Of a DNA stretch of 64,000 nucleotides, positions 42,419 through 49,934 are shown one piece after another. Location of the stretch: contig NZ_JAJAUZ010000017.1 of assembly GCF_020532645.1 (NCBI RefSeq), positions 1 to 64,000 on the forward strand. Direction: 5' to 3'. The position numbers and the translations under genes are program-made. The stretch comes from Streptomyces bambusae (GTDB taxonomy: Bacteria > Actinomycetota > Actinomycetes > Streptomycetales > Streptomycetaceae). Below the pieces are notes generated by a model. It ran no database searches, was not told where the DNA came from, and saw nothing but the letters and a program-made list of their open reading frames with translations. The number at the start of each line of letters is the position of its first letter. Position 1 is the stretch's first letter.

Positions 42419-42819
42419 CGGCCGGCCTCCGCGAAGCGTCGCCAGGCGGCGTGGCAGTCGCAGCCCGTGTGACACGGGCAGTCGCAGCGGCGGGCCCGGA
42501 TCGCGACGTCGCCGAAGCAGGTGCGGACCTCCTCCGGCCGGCAGTAGACGTGCTCGCCCAGCCGGCACGGGTGCAGAAGCTCCGTCGTGCCGTCGGCGAA
42601 CCCGTACACCGGGGACACGCCCACCCGCAGCGCACAGGCGCGGTGGGCGTAGAGGTGCGGGGCCGCCCCGTGCTCGCTGGCGGGGTGCGTGCGGACGCAC
42701 ACGTCGGCGCCAGACTTGGGGCAGTAGGCGCATGGCCGCGTGACGATCGGCAGATCTGCCGTGCGGGCTGGCGGAGCGGGTTCGGTGAGGGCGCGTGCAG
42801 CACCTGATGCTGTCGGCAT
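42415..42819 (-). CDS. Cys/His-rich element protein
   Basis: A roughly 134-residue protein with many Cys/His pairs: CAYCPKSGADVC, HLYAHRAC, CRLGEHVYC and a terminal CDCPCHTGCDCHAAW. This looks like two or more zinc-binding modules. The ATG at 42819 is the best start but has no clear ribosome site, and the first 30 residues are low-complexity, so a later start is possible. It is coupled to the 52-residue gene. The role may be DNA or RNA binding in the element; I do not recognise it. Confidence 0.6.
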   Translation of the reverse strand: MPTASGAARALTEPAPPARTADLPIVTRPCAYCPKSGADVCVRTHPASEHGAAPHLYAHRACALRVGVSPVYGFADGTTELLHPCRLGEHVYCRPEEVRTCFGDVAIRARRCDCPCHTGCDCHAAWRRFAEAGR

Positions 42820-42906
42820 GACCAGCAACGTAGGAATCCGGCCCCCGCCCGGTCCGCCCGGTTGCGCCGAATTGCGCGACCGCCCGTCAGCGTTGGCGCA
42901 GGTTGC

Positions 42907-43749
42907 TCACGGCGCCGTGAGCAGGTGCCTCGCGCGAGCCACGAGTCGGTGGGCCTGTGCCCCGTACACCGCGGCCTCGTTCAGCGCGTCCCACACGCGG
43001 CCGTACAGGGCGAGGTCGTCGGCGGTGTCGTAGGTCAGCTCGGAGTTGATCGTCTCAACGATCACCCGCTGCTCGTCGAAGATCCAGAACCCGTGCTTGG
43101 GGGTGAGAGCCATGGGCGCGCCGAACGGGACGATGCCGAGTTCGACCGTGCTCATGCCGATGAGGCCTACAAGCCGGTCGAGCTGGCCGGCCATCACGTC
43201 GCGCGGGCACACGAGGGCGTGGAGCGCGCCCTCCCACACCAGCACCCGGAACAGCTTCCCTGTCTCGTACAGCACCTCTTGGCGGCGCATCCGCGAGGCG
43301 ACGGCCGCCTCGGTGTCCCGCGGGGACTGCAACAGCACCGTGTTCGCCTCGATGAGGTGCCGCGCGTACCCGGGGGTCTGGAACAGCCCGGGGATCACGG
43401 TGGCCTCGTAGCCGCGCATGGTGGCGGTCTGCTGGTACTCGACCACGTACCGGTCCTGAACGGGCCGGGGTCCGGCGGCGAGCTGCCTGCGCCAGGAACG
43501 CTGCTGGGACTCCAGCCCCTTCAGGCGGCTGCGGAGGTCGGGGGCCTGCTCGGGTACGCCCGCGGCGGCGGCCCACGCGTCCGTGTCCGCTTCGGTAGCG
43601 GTCTGCTTGCCGTTCTCCAGCCGCGACACCTTCGAGCGCTGCCAGCCCAGGCGCGCGGCGAGGTCCTTCCCCGACAGGCCGGCCTCGGCGCGCAGTTCCC
43701 GCAGGCGCGCGCCAAGGGCCACCCTGGCGTTCTGGAAGTCCGTGCTCAC
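42907..43749 (-). CDS. XRE-family regulator with DUF5753 (Scr1-like)
   Basis: A 280-residue protein. Residues 5-65 are an XRE helix-turn-helix (LGARLRELRAEAGLSGKDLAARLGWQ, SKVSRLENGK) and 95-275 the DUF5753 domain (VVEYQQTATMRGYEATVIPGLFQTPGYAR). NCBI uses the name Scr1 family TA-system antitoxin-like regulator for this class. It is third in a leftward trio, its GTG overlapping the DUF6879 stop by four bases. It is a paralog of 24859-25722 but lies inside the element, and no DUF397 partner is adjacent. Confidence 0.9.
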   Translation of the reverse strand: MSTDFQNARVALGARLRELRAEAGLSGKDLAARLGWQRSKVSRLENGKQTATEADTDAWAAAAGVPEQAPDLRSRLKGLESQQRSWRRQLAAGPRPVQDRYVVEYQQTATMRGYEATVIPGLFQTPGYARHLIEANTVLLQSPRDTEAAVASRMRRQEVLYETGKLFRVLVWEGALHALVCPRDVMAGQLDRLVGLIGMSTVELGIVPFGAPMALTPKHGFWIFDEQRVIVETINSELTYDTADDLALYGRVWDALNEAAVYGAQAHRLVARARHLLTAP

Positions 43750-44282
43750 ACGGACGAACGTACCTGCGCCCACACCTCGCCAGAAGGGGTGGCGAGGGGC
43801 CAGGCGCGGTCCCTGGCCCGGCACGCGGCGAGCACCTCGGCCGGGTCGGTGATCACCTCCACGCCGGTCGTGGTGTCGTCCGCGTCGATGTGGAAGCGGA
43901 CCAGGGTGCGCGAGTCAAACAGCCAGAAGTCGAAGTCCGGCAGCTCCAGTTCCTCGGCCTCGGCGCGGGCCAGGACCCGGATGTCCTCGCCCGCGTCCGC
44001 GTTCGCCGCCGCTGCGGCCATCAGGAACCGCTGCCCGTCGGTGGGCGGGGTGTCGATGATGCGGACCCGGGAGAACCGGGCGCCCTGCTCGGCCTTCGCG
44101 CGGACGTTGACGTGCCAGGGGTTGTCCGGCTCCGGCGCCGGGTTGATGCCGCGCATGAAGGCCTGAAAGCGGGCGCCCGCGCGGTCGGTGGCGTACCCGC
44201 GGCGGGTCTCCAGCCGGAACGCGGTGTGCTCGAACTCGGAGAACAGCGGCACGATCTCCTCGAACGGGACCAGCACGGTCAC
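43746..44282 (-). CDS. DUF6879 family protein
   Basis: A 178-residue protein with the pattern FSEFEHTAFRLETRRGYATD, NPWHVNVRAKAEQGARFSRVRII and DFDFWLFDSRTLVRFHID. DUF6879 genes are regularly found between a small MTLRFIG-type gene and an XRE/DUF5753 gene in actinobacteria, as here. By context it is the candidate effector or toxin-like partner; this has not been shown to my knowledge. Its GTG overlaps the preceding stop and its stop overlaps the next start, so the trio is one translational chain. Confidence 0.85.
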   Translation of the reverse strand: MTVLVPFEEIVPLFSEFEHTAFRLETRRGYATDRAGARFQAFMRGINPAPEPDNPWHVNVRAKAEQGARFSRVRIIDTPPTDGQRFLMAAAAANADAGEDIRVLARAEAEELELPDFDFWLFDSRTLVRFHIDADDTTTGVEVITDPAEVLAACRARDRAWPLATPSGEVWAQVRSSV

Positions 44283-44482
44283 TCCTTCGGGGCGAAGCGG
44301 GTCAGCAGGTCCCGCGGGATCACGACGAACGTCTCGTTCACGCCGACGTCCCTCAGCTGCGCGAGGTGCTCGGGGTCGGTCAGCTGGTCGCCCTGGACGA
44401 CGATGTCGCCAGTCTCGACCACCTCGTACAGGGTGGGGCAGTTACCAAACTCCGAGGTGGTGCCGATGAACCGAAGGGTCAT
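44279..44482 (-). CDS. Small MTLRFIG-type protein of TA-like trio
   Basis: A 67-residue protein from ATG 44482 (MTLRFIGTTSEFGNCPTLYE), with VVETGDIVVQGDQL and a C-terminal ETFVVIPRDLLTRF. GGAGAG lies just upstream. It is the first gene of the XRE/DUF6879 trio, and proteins with this opening accompany that module in many Streptomyces. The function is unknown; the small beta-rich fold could bind the DUF6879 protein. Confidence 0.78.
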   Translation of the reverse strand: MTLRFIGTTSEFGNCPTLYEVVETGDIVVQGDQLTDPEHLAQLRDVGVNETFVVIPRDLLTRFAPKE

Positions 44483-44651
44483 GGTGGTCTCTCCGCTCAG
44501 GCTAGTCGGGAGTCCAGCATGTGTCGTCTCCCGATAGTCCGACGGGTAGTTGCGCGAGATTGCTTGAGTCAGGGGAGAGCGGCGCCGTTGCGCGCAACTT
44601 GTGCCTGCCCTCCGCTTCGGAAGATGCCGGGTGGGCTCCGAAGCTGGTGCA

Positions 44652-45188
44652 TCAAATCTTCGGCGGAACTCTGAGCCGCACGGGCTCCTCCTGCCCATCC
44701 CAGACGAATTCGAGATAGTCCGGCACGGGCGCGGTCATGGATCCGACGAGCATCATGCCGCGCACCGCACCAGGCTCAAGAGTGAAGCTTGCAGGAAGAT
44801 CAGGCGGCCGCAGTTCGATGGCGGTCAGCAGCCGCAGGTTCACCGCTGGGGCCGACCCCTGGTTGACGAGGTGGTACAAGCTGCCACGGTGGAAGAGGAG
44901 TCCGAGTTCAACCCGCGGTCGCCGCGCCTCTTCTTCGGCGGCACGCCGGGCCTCGGCTTCCTCATGTTGCAGAGCCAGGGCCTGCTCAGCGGCTGACGCC
45001 GACCGTACGGCGGCGTCAGCCGACTTCCGTGCCTCTGCCACTGCCTCCTTGGCCGACTCCGAGGAGGCAACCGTGGCACTCGCTGATCGTTTACTGTCGC
45101 CCCGAGCCTTGAGACTCACCACGAACGCACCGGCCGCAAGGGCGAGGGCGATCCACGACGGGGCGTCGCCCAGCTCAACACCGCTCAT
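44652..45188 (-). CDS. Membrane-anchored coiled-coil protein, 178 aa
   Basis: An N-terminal membrane segment (about residues 10-27) is followed by an Ala/Glu/Lys coiled coil (SASATVASSESAKEAVAEARKS through about residue 85) and a C-terminal beta-rich domain (LGLLFHRGSLYHLVNQGSAPAVNLRLLTAIEL...). I see no convincing ribosome site before the ATG at 45188, so the transcript may be leaderless. G+C and codon use are lower than in neighbours, which hints at independent acquisition. The layout would suit a surface or membrane sensor; the family is not recognised. Confidence 0.68.
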   Translation of the reverse strand: MSGVELGDAPSWIALALAAGAFVVSLKARGDSKRSASATVASSESAKEAVAEARKSADAAVRSASAAEQALALQHEEAEARRAAEEEARRPRVELGLLFHRGSLYHLVNQGSAPAVNLRLLTAIELRPPDLPASFTLEPGAVRGMMLVGSMTAPVPDYLEFVWDGQEEPVRLRVPPKI

Positions 45189-45236
45189 GGCGCGACGATA
45201 CGCCGCGGCTGGCTCCGCGGGGTAGATCCCGCGTTC

Positions 45237-45983
45237 TCAGCCGCTCTGCACAGGAGCACGGCCCTGCCGGGCTGCTTCGAGCTGCGCGGGCCGGGCCAGC
45301 CCCTCGTACTCCTCGCGGGTGCACCGGAGGGCCTCAGCCAGCCCGGGGACACCTTTCGCGGTGTGCTCGACCGCCTCAGGGGTCGTCGTCACCATGTGGG
45401 CGAGCTGGCGGCAGGCATCGGTCTGGCCGGCCAGCGCGGCGGCCAAGGCCACGCCGAGGAGGTCGCCGACCTGGAACGCCTGCACGTGCCCCCGGTCGAC
45501 GGCGACGACGTTGATGCCGCCCGTGGTCTGCGCCATGAAGCCGTACGCGCGGGACGGCCACGGGTCGCTCTGGCTCCGGCCGAGTTCGTCGTTCATTGCG
45601 ACCCCCTCGACCGCGGTCGCGCGGATCAGCTCTCGGCGCTCCGAGGCGACGTCCACGAGGGCGGCCACGGCCCCCATGACGGCCTTGACGGCGTCGATGA
45701 GGGGTGCGGTCGAGTCGGCGGCCACGAGGTCGCGGACACGGTCGCCGATGGCGCGTGCGCGGGCGTCGCGGTCTGCGGCGACGGCGGTCGCGAGCTTGCG
45801 CTCTGCGGCTTCTACCCGGAGGCCGGCCAGCTCGGCGAGCTGGCGCTGTCCGCCGATCTGCTCGGCGGTCACGGCCTGGTCTCCGCCGCGGACGCGTTCG
45901 GCCAGGGCCTCGACTAGCTCGCGGGCTTGGTCGGCCTCGGTGCGGGCGGTGGCCAGTGCGGTGCGGGCGTCGGCGGGGGTCAT
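45237..45983 (-). CDS. Coiled-coil protein of element, 248 aa
   Basis: Residues 1-95 are a long Ala/Arg/Glu helix (ARTALATARTEADQARELVEAL..., LAELAGLRVEAAERKLATAV), followed by helical segments and a C-terminal domain with VVAVDRGHVQAFQVGDLLGVALAAALAGQT. GGAGG lies four bases before the ATG at 45983, which itself overlaps the preceding stop (ATGA). It is the last of four chained leftward genes. No function is assigned; such coiled-coil proteins may be structural or DNA-associated. Confidence 0.65.
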   Translation of the reverse strand: MTPADARTALATARTEADQARELVEALAERVRGGDQAVTAEQIGGQRQLAELAGLRVEAAERKLATAVAADRDARARAIGDRVRDLVAADSTAPLIDAVKAVMGAVAALVDVASERRELIRATAVEGVAMNDELGRSQSDPWPSRAYGFMAQTTGGINVVAVDRGHVQAFQVGDLLGVALAAALAGQTDACRQLAHMVTTTPEAVEHTAKGVPGLAEALRCTREEYEGLARPAQLEAARQGRAPVQSG

Positions 45984-46222
45984 GCCGCCTCCGTCCCAGC
46001 AGCCGTGCCGGCGGCCACGTGACGGCCCACGAGGGCCTTCCGGGCCGGGGTTAGGGACTCCCACCCTGCGGTGCCGTACAGGGCAGCGTCGCGGTCGAGG
46101 GCGGCCTCGAAGGCCTGGCGCTCGGGTGCGCGGGCGGCCTCGGCGGCGGCCTGCTTCTCGGCGAGCACAGCGCCGATCGCGCCGAACATGTCAGGGCGGC
46201 GGTGCTGGTCTTGGCTTCCCAT
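45980..46222 (-). CDS. Element hypothetical protein, 80 aa
   Basis: Starts MGSQDQHRRPDMFGAIGAVLAEKQ and continues as an Ala-rich helix, with LTPARKALVGRHVAAG near the end. It overlaps the upstream HTH gene by 32 bases and the downstream coiled-coil gene by four. It is small, charged and helical; no family is recognised. Confidence 0.6.
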   Translation of the reverse strand: MGSQDQHRRPDMFGAIGAVLAEKQAAAEAARAPERQAFEAALDRDAALYGTAGWESLTPARKALVGRHVAAGTAAGTEAA

Positions 46223-46601
46223 CGGGGGGCCTCCCGTGGCGGTATTGGTCGAGGGCGGCGGCCTCGATGACCCACCCTCCGGTGATCCGTTGGGCCGGGA
46301 GGGCTCCGGTGCGGCAGAGGCGGCGTACGTACGTGGGGGTGCACCCCAGCAGCGAGGCCGCCTCTGCCACACCCAGGAGGTGCCCGTGCCTCTCACCTGC
46401 CACTGTGGTCGGTTCCTCGGGGGCGGTTCCGGATGCGGTACCGGGGTCCTGCGCGGCTGCGTGAAGGGCCCGCAGCAGGGTCCGGGCCGCGGGGGTCAGT
46501 GCACCCCCGTTCGCCCGCGTACGGTCCGCCAAGTACAGCGCCAGCGCAGCGAATGTGGTCGAGGCGAGCCCAGGAGGCACCACCACACCGTGCCTGGTCA
46601 C
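46191..46601 (-). CDS. Helix-turn-helix (MerR/excisionase-type) protein
   Basis: A 136-residue protein whose second half has an HTH_17 pattern: GVAEAASLLGCTPTYVRRLCRTGALPAQRI followed by the GGWVI wing and AALDQY. The first half is an Ala/Arg helix. It is probably a DNA-binding partner or recombination directionality-type factor; the better excisionase candidate is at 49935. Its GTG overlaps the preceding stop (GTGA), and it extends 32 bases into the next gene. Confidence 0.72.
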   Translation of the reverse strand: MTRHGVVVPPGLASTTFAALALYLADRTRANGGALTPAARTLLRALHAAAQDPGTASGTAPEEPTTVAGERHGHLLGVAEAASLLGCTPTYVRRLCRTGALPAQRITGGWVIEAAALDQYRHGRPPDGKPRPAPPP

Positions 46602-46942
46602 TGCGGCGACTTCTGCCGGTCGAGCTGGGCCAGCATCCGCAAGGCCCGCGGGTCACCCCGCCGGGCGGCCGGAGCCAGCGTGCGCCGCATCTTCGCCGCG
46701 GCCTCGGCCAACTGCTTGCGGTTGCGGGCGCTGCTGGCCTCGGCGGCCTCAGCGTCGCCAGCGAGACGAAGCAGATGCTCCGCGGCCTCCGACACGATCG
46801 CGGTGAGCGACGGCACAAGGTCGGGGTCATGCCGGAACGCCTCCTTCTGGAGACGGGTGACCGCGCGGCGGAAGCGGGCGTTCGCTGCGTCCAGCTCGGG
46901 CCGGCCGGGGTACGGGGCCTTGGTGTCGGGGGTGTCGGGCAT
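46598..46942 (-). CDS. Element hypothetical protein, 114 aa
   Basis: MPDTPDTKAPYPGRPELDAA opens a helical protein (FRRAVTRLQKEAF, ASSARNRKQLAEAAAKMRRTL). AAAGG eight bases upstream supports the ATG at 46942. It is the first of four chained genes, and the perfect palindrome CGTACATGTACG (46959-46970) lies 17 bases upstream, partly over the ribosome-site region, as expected of an operator. The function is unknown. Confidence 0.66.
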   Translation of the reverse strand: MPDTPDTKAPYPGRPELDAANARFRRAVTRLQKEAFRHDPDLVPSLTAIVSEAAEHLLRLAGDAEAAEASSARNRKQLAEAAAKMRRTLAPAARRGDPRALRMLAQLDRQKSPQ

Positions 46943-46958
46943 GGGGTTGGCCTTTCGT

Positions 46959-46970
46959 CGTACATGTACG
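46959..46970. promoter_or_regulatory. Candidate operator before the four-gene unit
   Basis: The 12-bp perfect palindrome CGTACATGTACG is followed upstream by a dense run of inverted sequences (CGAGGCC-GG-GGCCTCG at about 47009-47024, alternating GCGC tracts). The cognate regulator is unknown. Confidence 0.4.
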
Positions 46971-47064
46971 CGCGCGTTGTGCGCGAGGGTCGGGGAACCG
47001 GATATCCGCCCGAGGCCGGGGCCTCGCGTGCGCGCGCGAGACACGGGCCGCCGCGGACGGACGG

Positions 47065-47283
47065 TCAGTGGGGGTGTGCGGCGCGGGCGATGTCGGGGAC
47101 GGCGCTGAGGGTGCCGGTGAGGACGGGGCATCCGTCGTCGTGGTGGATGTTCAGGTGGGGGTTTCCGTGGTGGTCGGTCCACGCTTCGGTGGCGCTCGTG
47201 CAGTGGCCGCACTGGTACTCGGCGATGAGGCGGGCTATGAGTCCGGTGGGGCCGGCGACGAGAGTGGAGTGGCGGGGCTGCAT
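47065..47283 (-). CDS. Small CxxC protein, 72 aa
   Basis: A 72-residue protein from ATG 47283, with GGAGAG four bases upstream. YQCGHCTSATEAWTDHHGNPHL and HHDDGCPVL give three Cys and several His, consistent with one zinc site. Such small CGHC proteins occur in Streptomyces elements; the function is not known. Its promoter would lie in, or beside, the origin-like region at 47366-47476. Confidence 0.66.
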   Translation of the reverse strand: MQPRHSTLVAGPTGLIARLIAEYQCGHCTSATEAWTDHHGNPHLNIHHDDGCPVLTGTLSAVPDIARAAHPH

Positions 47284-47365
47284 TGGTCTCTCCTTCTGGG
47301 GACCACGCCTTCCGCACCTTCGGTCTGACCTGGGGGTTCGGTACGCCCCCTTCTCCGCGCCTTGC

Positions 47366-47476
47366 CCGCGCCTTCCTCATCTTCGAAGGTGTTGCCTTCC
47401 TCTGAAGATGAGGGGAAGGAGGGGGGAAGGGGGGAGGGTATATATGCAGGTCAAGAGGAAGATGAGGAAGGCGCGG
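47366..47476. other. Origin-like region: inverted repeats, purine tract and TATATAT
   Basis: CCGCGCCTTCCTCATCTTC (47366-47384) is repeated as an exact reverse complement at 47458-47476. A third copy of GAAGATGAGG lies at 47404-47413. Between them is a 28-base all-purine run (47411-47438) ending at TATATAT (47439-47445), the most A/T-rich spot around. It sits directly beyond the RepA-like ATPase gene. It could be a replication origin or a control region. Confidence 0.45.
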
Positions 47477-47496
47477 CGCTCGTGTGGGGGTAACGG

Positions 47497-48750
47497 TCAG
47501 TCCGTGCTCGGGGCGTCGTCCTCGGGCGCGTAGCCGGGCAACTGCCACAGCCACGCGGCGTTCATGACGCCCTTGGGCTTCACGCTCTTCACGTGCAGCT
47601 TCTGTTTCGCGTCGCGCAGTGCGTTCTGAGAGATGCCGGCGACCCGGGCCGCTGCCTGGATCTCCTTCGGTAGGGCCTCGCCGCAGCGGTTCCCTTGGGT
47701 GAGGTAGTCCTCCAGCCACTCAACGGCCTCGCTGCGTTCGGCCCGGTCGACTCCGCCGGGAGCGGTCTCGTCGCGCATGACGTCGCGGACGGACGTGTTG
47801 GTCTCGGGGCCGAGGACGAACCGCGAGACGTACGAGGGGCCTTCCTCGGTGTCCACGGTGATCGGCTGGATCGTGTACAGGTGGGAGGGGAGCCCGAGGC
47901 GGCCCAAGTTGTTCTTCTCCAGCGACATGACGTACCGCTGGTCGCCGTCGTCGGTGTCCTCCCGGGCGAAGGCGATCAGCGCGCGGATCAGCTGGCCGAA
48001 CGCCCCGGAGCCAGCCACCCGGGAGAGCGGGTCTGCGGCACCGGACTTGGTGAAGTGGGCCAGGCCGAGGATCGTGAAGTGGTGTCGATCTGCGGCCTCG
48101 ACCAGCGGCTCCAGCGCCTGACGGACCTCGGCGGCCCGGTAGTCGTTGACACCCTTGTCGATGTACGAGAGCAGCGGGTCCATGACGAGGAGCGCAACGC
48201 TGTGCCGCTCGGCCTCGCGGGCGAGGAGCGACGTGTCGATGGGCAGGGTCAGGCGGGCGTTGGGCCGCTCGTCGTCTTGCACCTTGACGTAGAAGACCAT
48301 GTCCATGTCCGCGCCGGCCGCGACGAGCCGGGGAGCGATCGTGTACGTCCACGAGTCCTCGGCGGCGGCGTAGATCACGGGGCGGGGCTTGCCGTACAAC
48401 TCGCCGGGGAGTTCGCCGCGGGTGATCCGGGCAGTGATCCAGACGGCGAACTGGGACTTGCCCAGCCCTGGCCCGCCCGCAGCGATGACGAGCGAGTACA
48501 TGGGCACACGCCCGTGCGAGGTCGGCGGAGCGCCCTCGGGTGTCGTGTCCCAGAGCCAGCGAACCGGCCGGATCTTGACGCGGGAGGCGGGTGTCAGGAG
48601 CAGCGCACGCGGCTCCGTCTCCGAGGCCTGCGGGCCGTCGTCGGGGAGCCACAGGGGAGGGACGTCGGGTACCTGCTGGGGAACGCCCGCGAGGCCTGCC
48701 GCGCGGATGTGCTCCGGCGGCAGGCCCGTGGGGTCGTACGTGGTGGTCAC
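47497..48750 (-). CDS. RecA/RepA-type AAA_25 ATPase of element
   Basis: A 417-residue ATPase resembling plasmid RepA/DnaB-core helicases. Walker A is GGPGLGKSQ (about residues 91-99), Walker B VALLVMDPLLSYI, followed by LGLAHFTKSGAADPLSRVAGSGAF with the sensor and arginine region. The C-terminal 80 residues form a winged-helix-like domain (IQAAARVAGISQNALRDAKQKL). It is the likely replication or DNA-processing motor of the element. The GTG at 48750 overlaps the preceding stop. No primase domain is fused or adjacent. Confidence 0.82.
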   Translation of the reverse strand: MTTTYDPTGLPPEHIRAAGLAGVPQQVPDVPPLWLPDDGPQASETEPRALLLTPASRVKIRPVRWLWDTTPEGAPPTSHGRVPMYSLVIAAGGPGLGKSQFAVWITARITRGELPGELYGKPRPVIYAAAEDSWTYTIAPRLVAAGADMDMVFYVKVQDDERPNARLTLPIDTSLLAREAERHSVALLVMDPLLSYIDKGVNDYRAAEVRQALEPLVEAADRHHFTILGLAHFTKSGAADPLSRVAGSGAFGQLIRALIAFAREDTDDGDQRYVMSLEKNNLGRLGLPSHLYTIQPITVDTEEGPSYVSRFVLGPETNTSVRDVMRDETAPGGVDRAERSEAVEWLEDYLTQGNRCGEALPKEIQAAARVAGISQNALRDAKQKLHVKSVKPKGVMNAAWLWQLPGYAPEDDAPSTD

Positions 48751-49229
48751 GCGGACTTCTCCTGGCCATGTACGAGGAAGCGGCCGGGCTGGCCCGGCAC
48801 TGCGATCGGGGGCCACCCGGGGGTGGCCTTGAGCACGTGGGCGGGCCGCGGCCGGGCGCGGGCGTCCCGGATCTCCTGTGCGGTCCGTACGCGGCGGGTG
48901 GCGGCGAGCAGGCGGGCCGCCAGGGCCCGTGCGTCGCCGTAGACCTCGGCGCAGAACTCGGCCGGCGGGAGGTCGGGGTCAGCGTCCTGGCGCCGGTACT
49001 GCTCGGCGGCCTCCAAGGTGGCCGCGTACGTGCGCGGGTCCTCCGGCGGCAGCTGGAGCCAGGCGGCGGACCCGTACGACGGCCAGGCGGTCACGCGAAG
49101 GGCGGCGATCTGAGCCCCGGCGCGGAGCCCCGTGATCTGTCCGGGCGTCGCCTGATCCGGTACGGCGCGGAGGGGGCGCCCTCGCCCGGCGTCAGCCAGG
49201 CGAGGGCGGTCTCCGGCGGTGCTGGTCAC
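48747..49229 (-). CDS. Element protein upstream of ATPase, 160 aa
   Basis: A 160-residue, Arg/Pro-rich protein with WPSYGSAAWLQLPPEDPRTYAA and ALAARLLAATRRVRTAQEIRDA. It is chained to both neighbours by GTGA overlaps, so it is made with the ATPase and may be its partner. I do not recognise the family. Confidence 0.62.
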   Translation of the reverse strand: MTSTAGDRPRLADAGRGRPLRAVPDQATPGQITGLRAGAQIAALRVTAWPSYGSAAWLQLPPEDPRTYAATLEAAEQYRRQDADPDLPPAEFCAEVYGDARALAARLLAATRRVRTAQEIRDARARPRPAHVLKATPGWPPIAVPGQPGRFLVHGQEKSA

Positions 49230-49888
49230 CGGGCCGACTTCTCGGCGGTGTCGATGAGGGCCTCGACGCGGTCGAGGTGGGCGCGCAGCTCGGCGACCTT
49301 CACCCGGGCCTCGGCCGGGCTGAGGTCGAGGTCGAGGAGCCCCACGGTGACGCCCTTGGTGCCCCAGTCGAGGAGGACCGCGGGGAGGACCGCCTCCCCG
49401 TACCCGTCCGTGCAGGCGGCTTCGAGGGTGGCGCCGGTGTGCTCGACGTGGTCACCGGTCTCGGTGCACCACGCGTGGACCGGGCAGGGGGCCGGGGCGG
49501 GCTCGTCCTTGGCGCGCGCGGTGGTGATGATCTCCAGGACCCGCGCGAGGACGGCCTCGGAGTCGCCGGCCTGCCGGATCTCGATGGCGACGAGGTCGAG
49601 GAAGGACCGGTAGTTCTGCGGCTGGCCCTCCTTGGCCTTCTCGATGCCTTCGAGGACTCGGGCGGCGCGCGGGGTGATCGGCGGCGTGCTGGTGGCGGCG
49701 AGGGCGTCGGCGCGGCGGGCGATGCGCTCCACGGCGTCAGCCGCGAACGCATGCTCCGTCGCCGAGACGGGGACCGGCGTCATGCGGGCGATGGCCTCGC
49801 TGGCGGGGATCCGGCGCCGCTGGTCGGCGTCGAAGATGTCGAGTTCCGTGCTCGCGAGGACGGGGAGCACGGCGGTAACGTGGGTCAT
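49226..49888 (-). CDS. Element protein with DUF6907-like C-terminal half
   Basis: A 220-residue protein. The N-terminal half is helical (QRRRIPASEAIARMTPVPVS); the C-terminal half has PCPVHAWCTETGDHVEHTG and LDLSPAEARVKVAELRAHLDRV, recalling the DUF6907 layout at 40413. GGAG five bases upstream sets the ATG at 49888. Two hairpins with the same CTGCAA loop sit immediately upstream in its leader, suggesting transcript-level control of this three-gene unit. The function is unknown. Confidence 0.65.
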   Translation of the reverse strand: MTHVTAVLPVLASTELDIFDADQRRRIPASEAIARMTPVPVSATEHAFAADAVERIARRADALAATSTPPITPRAARVLEGIEKAKEGQPQNYRSFLDLVAIEIRQAGDSEAVLARVLEIITTARAKDEPAPAPCPVHAWCTETGDHVEHTGATLEAACTDGYGEAVLPAVLLDWGTKGVTVGLLDLDLSPAEARVKVAELRAHLDRVEALIDTAEKSAR

Positions 49889-49903
49889 GAGGACTCCATC
49901 CAT

Positions 49904-49925
49904 GGCCGGGGCTGCAACCCCGGCC
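49904..49925 (-). promoter_or_regulatory. CTGCAA-loop hairpin 1
   Basis: An 8-bp perfect stem GGCCGGGG/CCCCGGCC around the loop CTGCAA, 16 bases before the ATG at 49888 and next to its ribosome site. It could be a terminator of the upstream excisionase-like gene (stop at 49935) or a leader element. Confidence 0.5.
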
Positions 49926-49934
49926 GTTGGCGTT

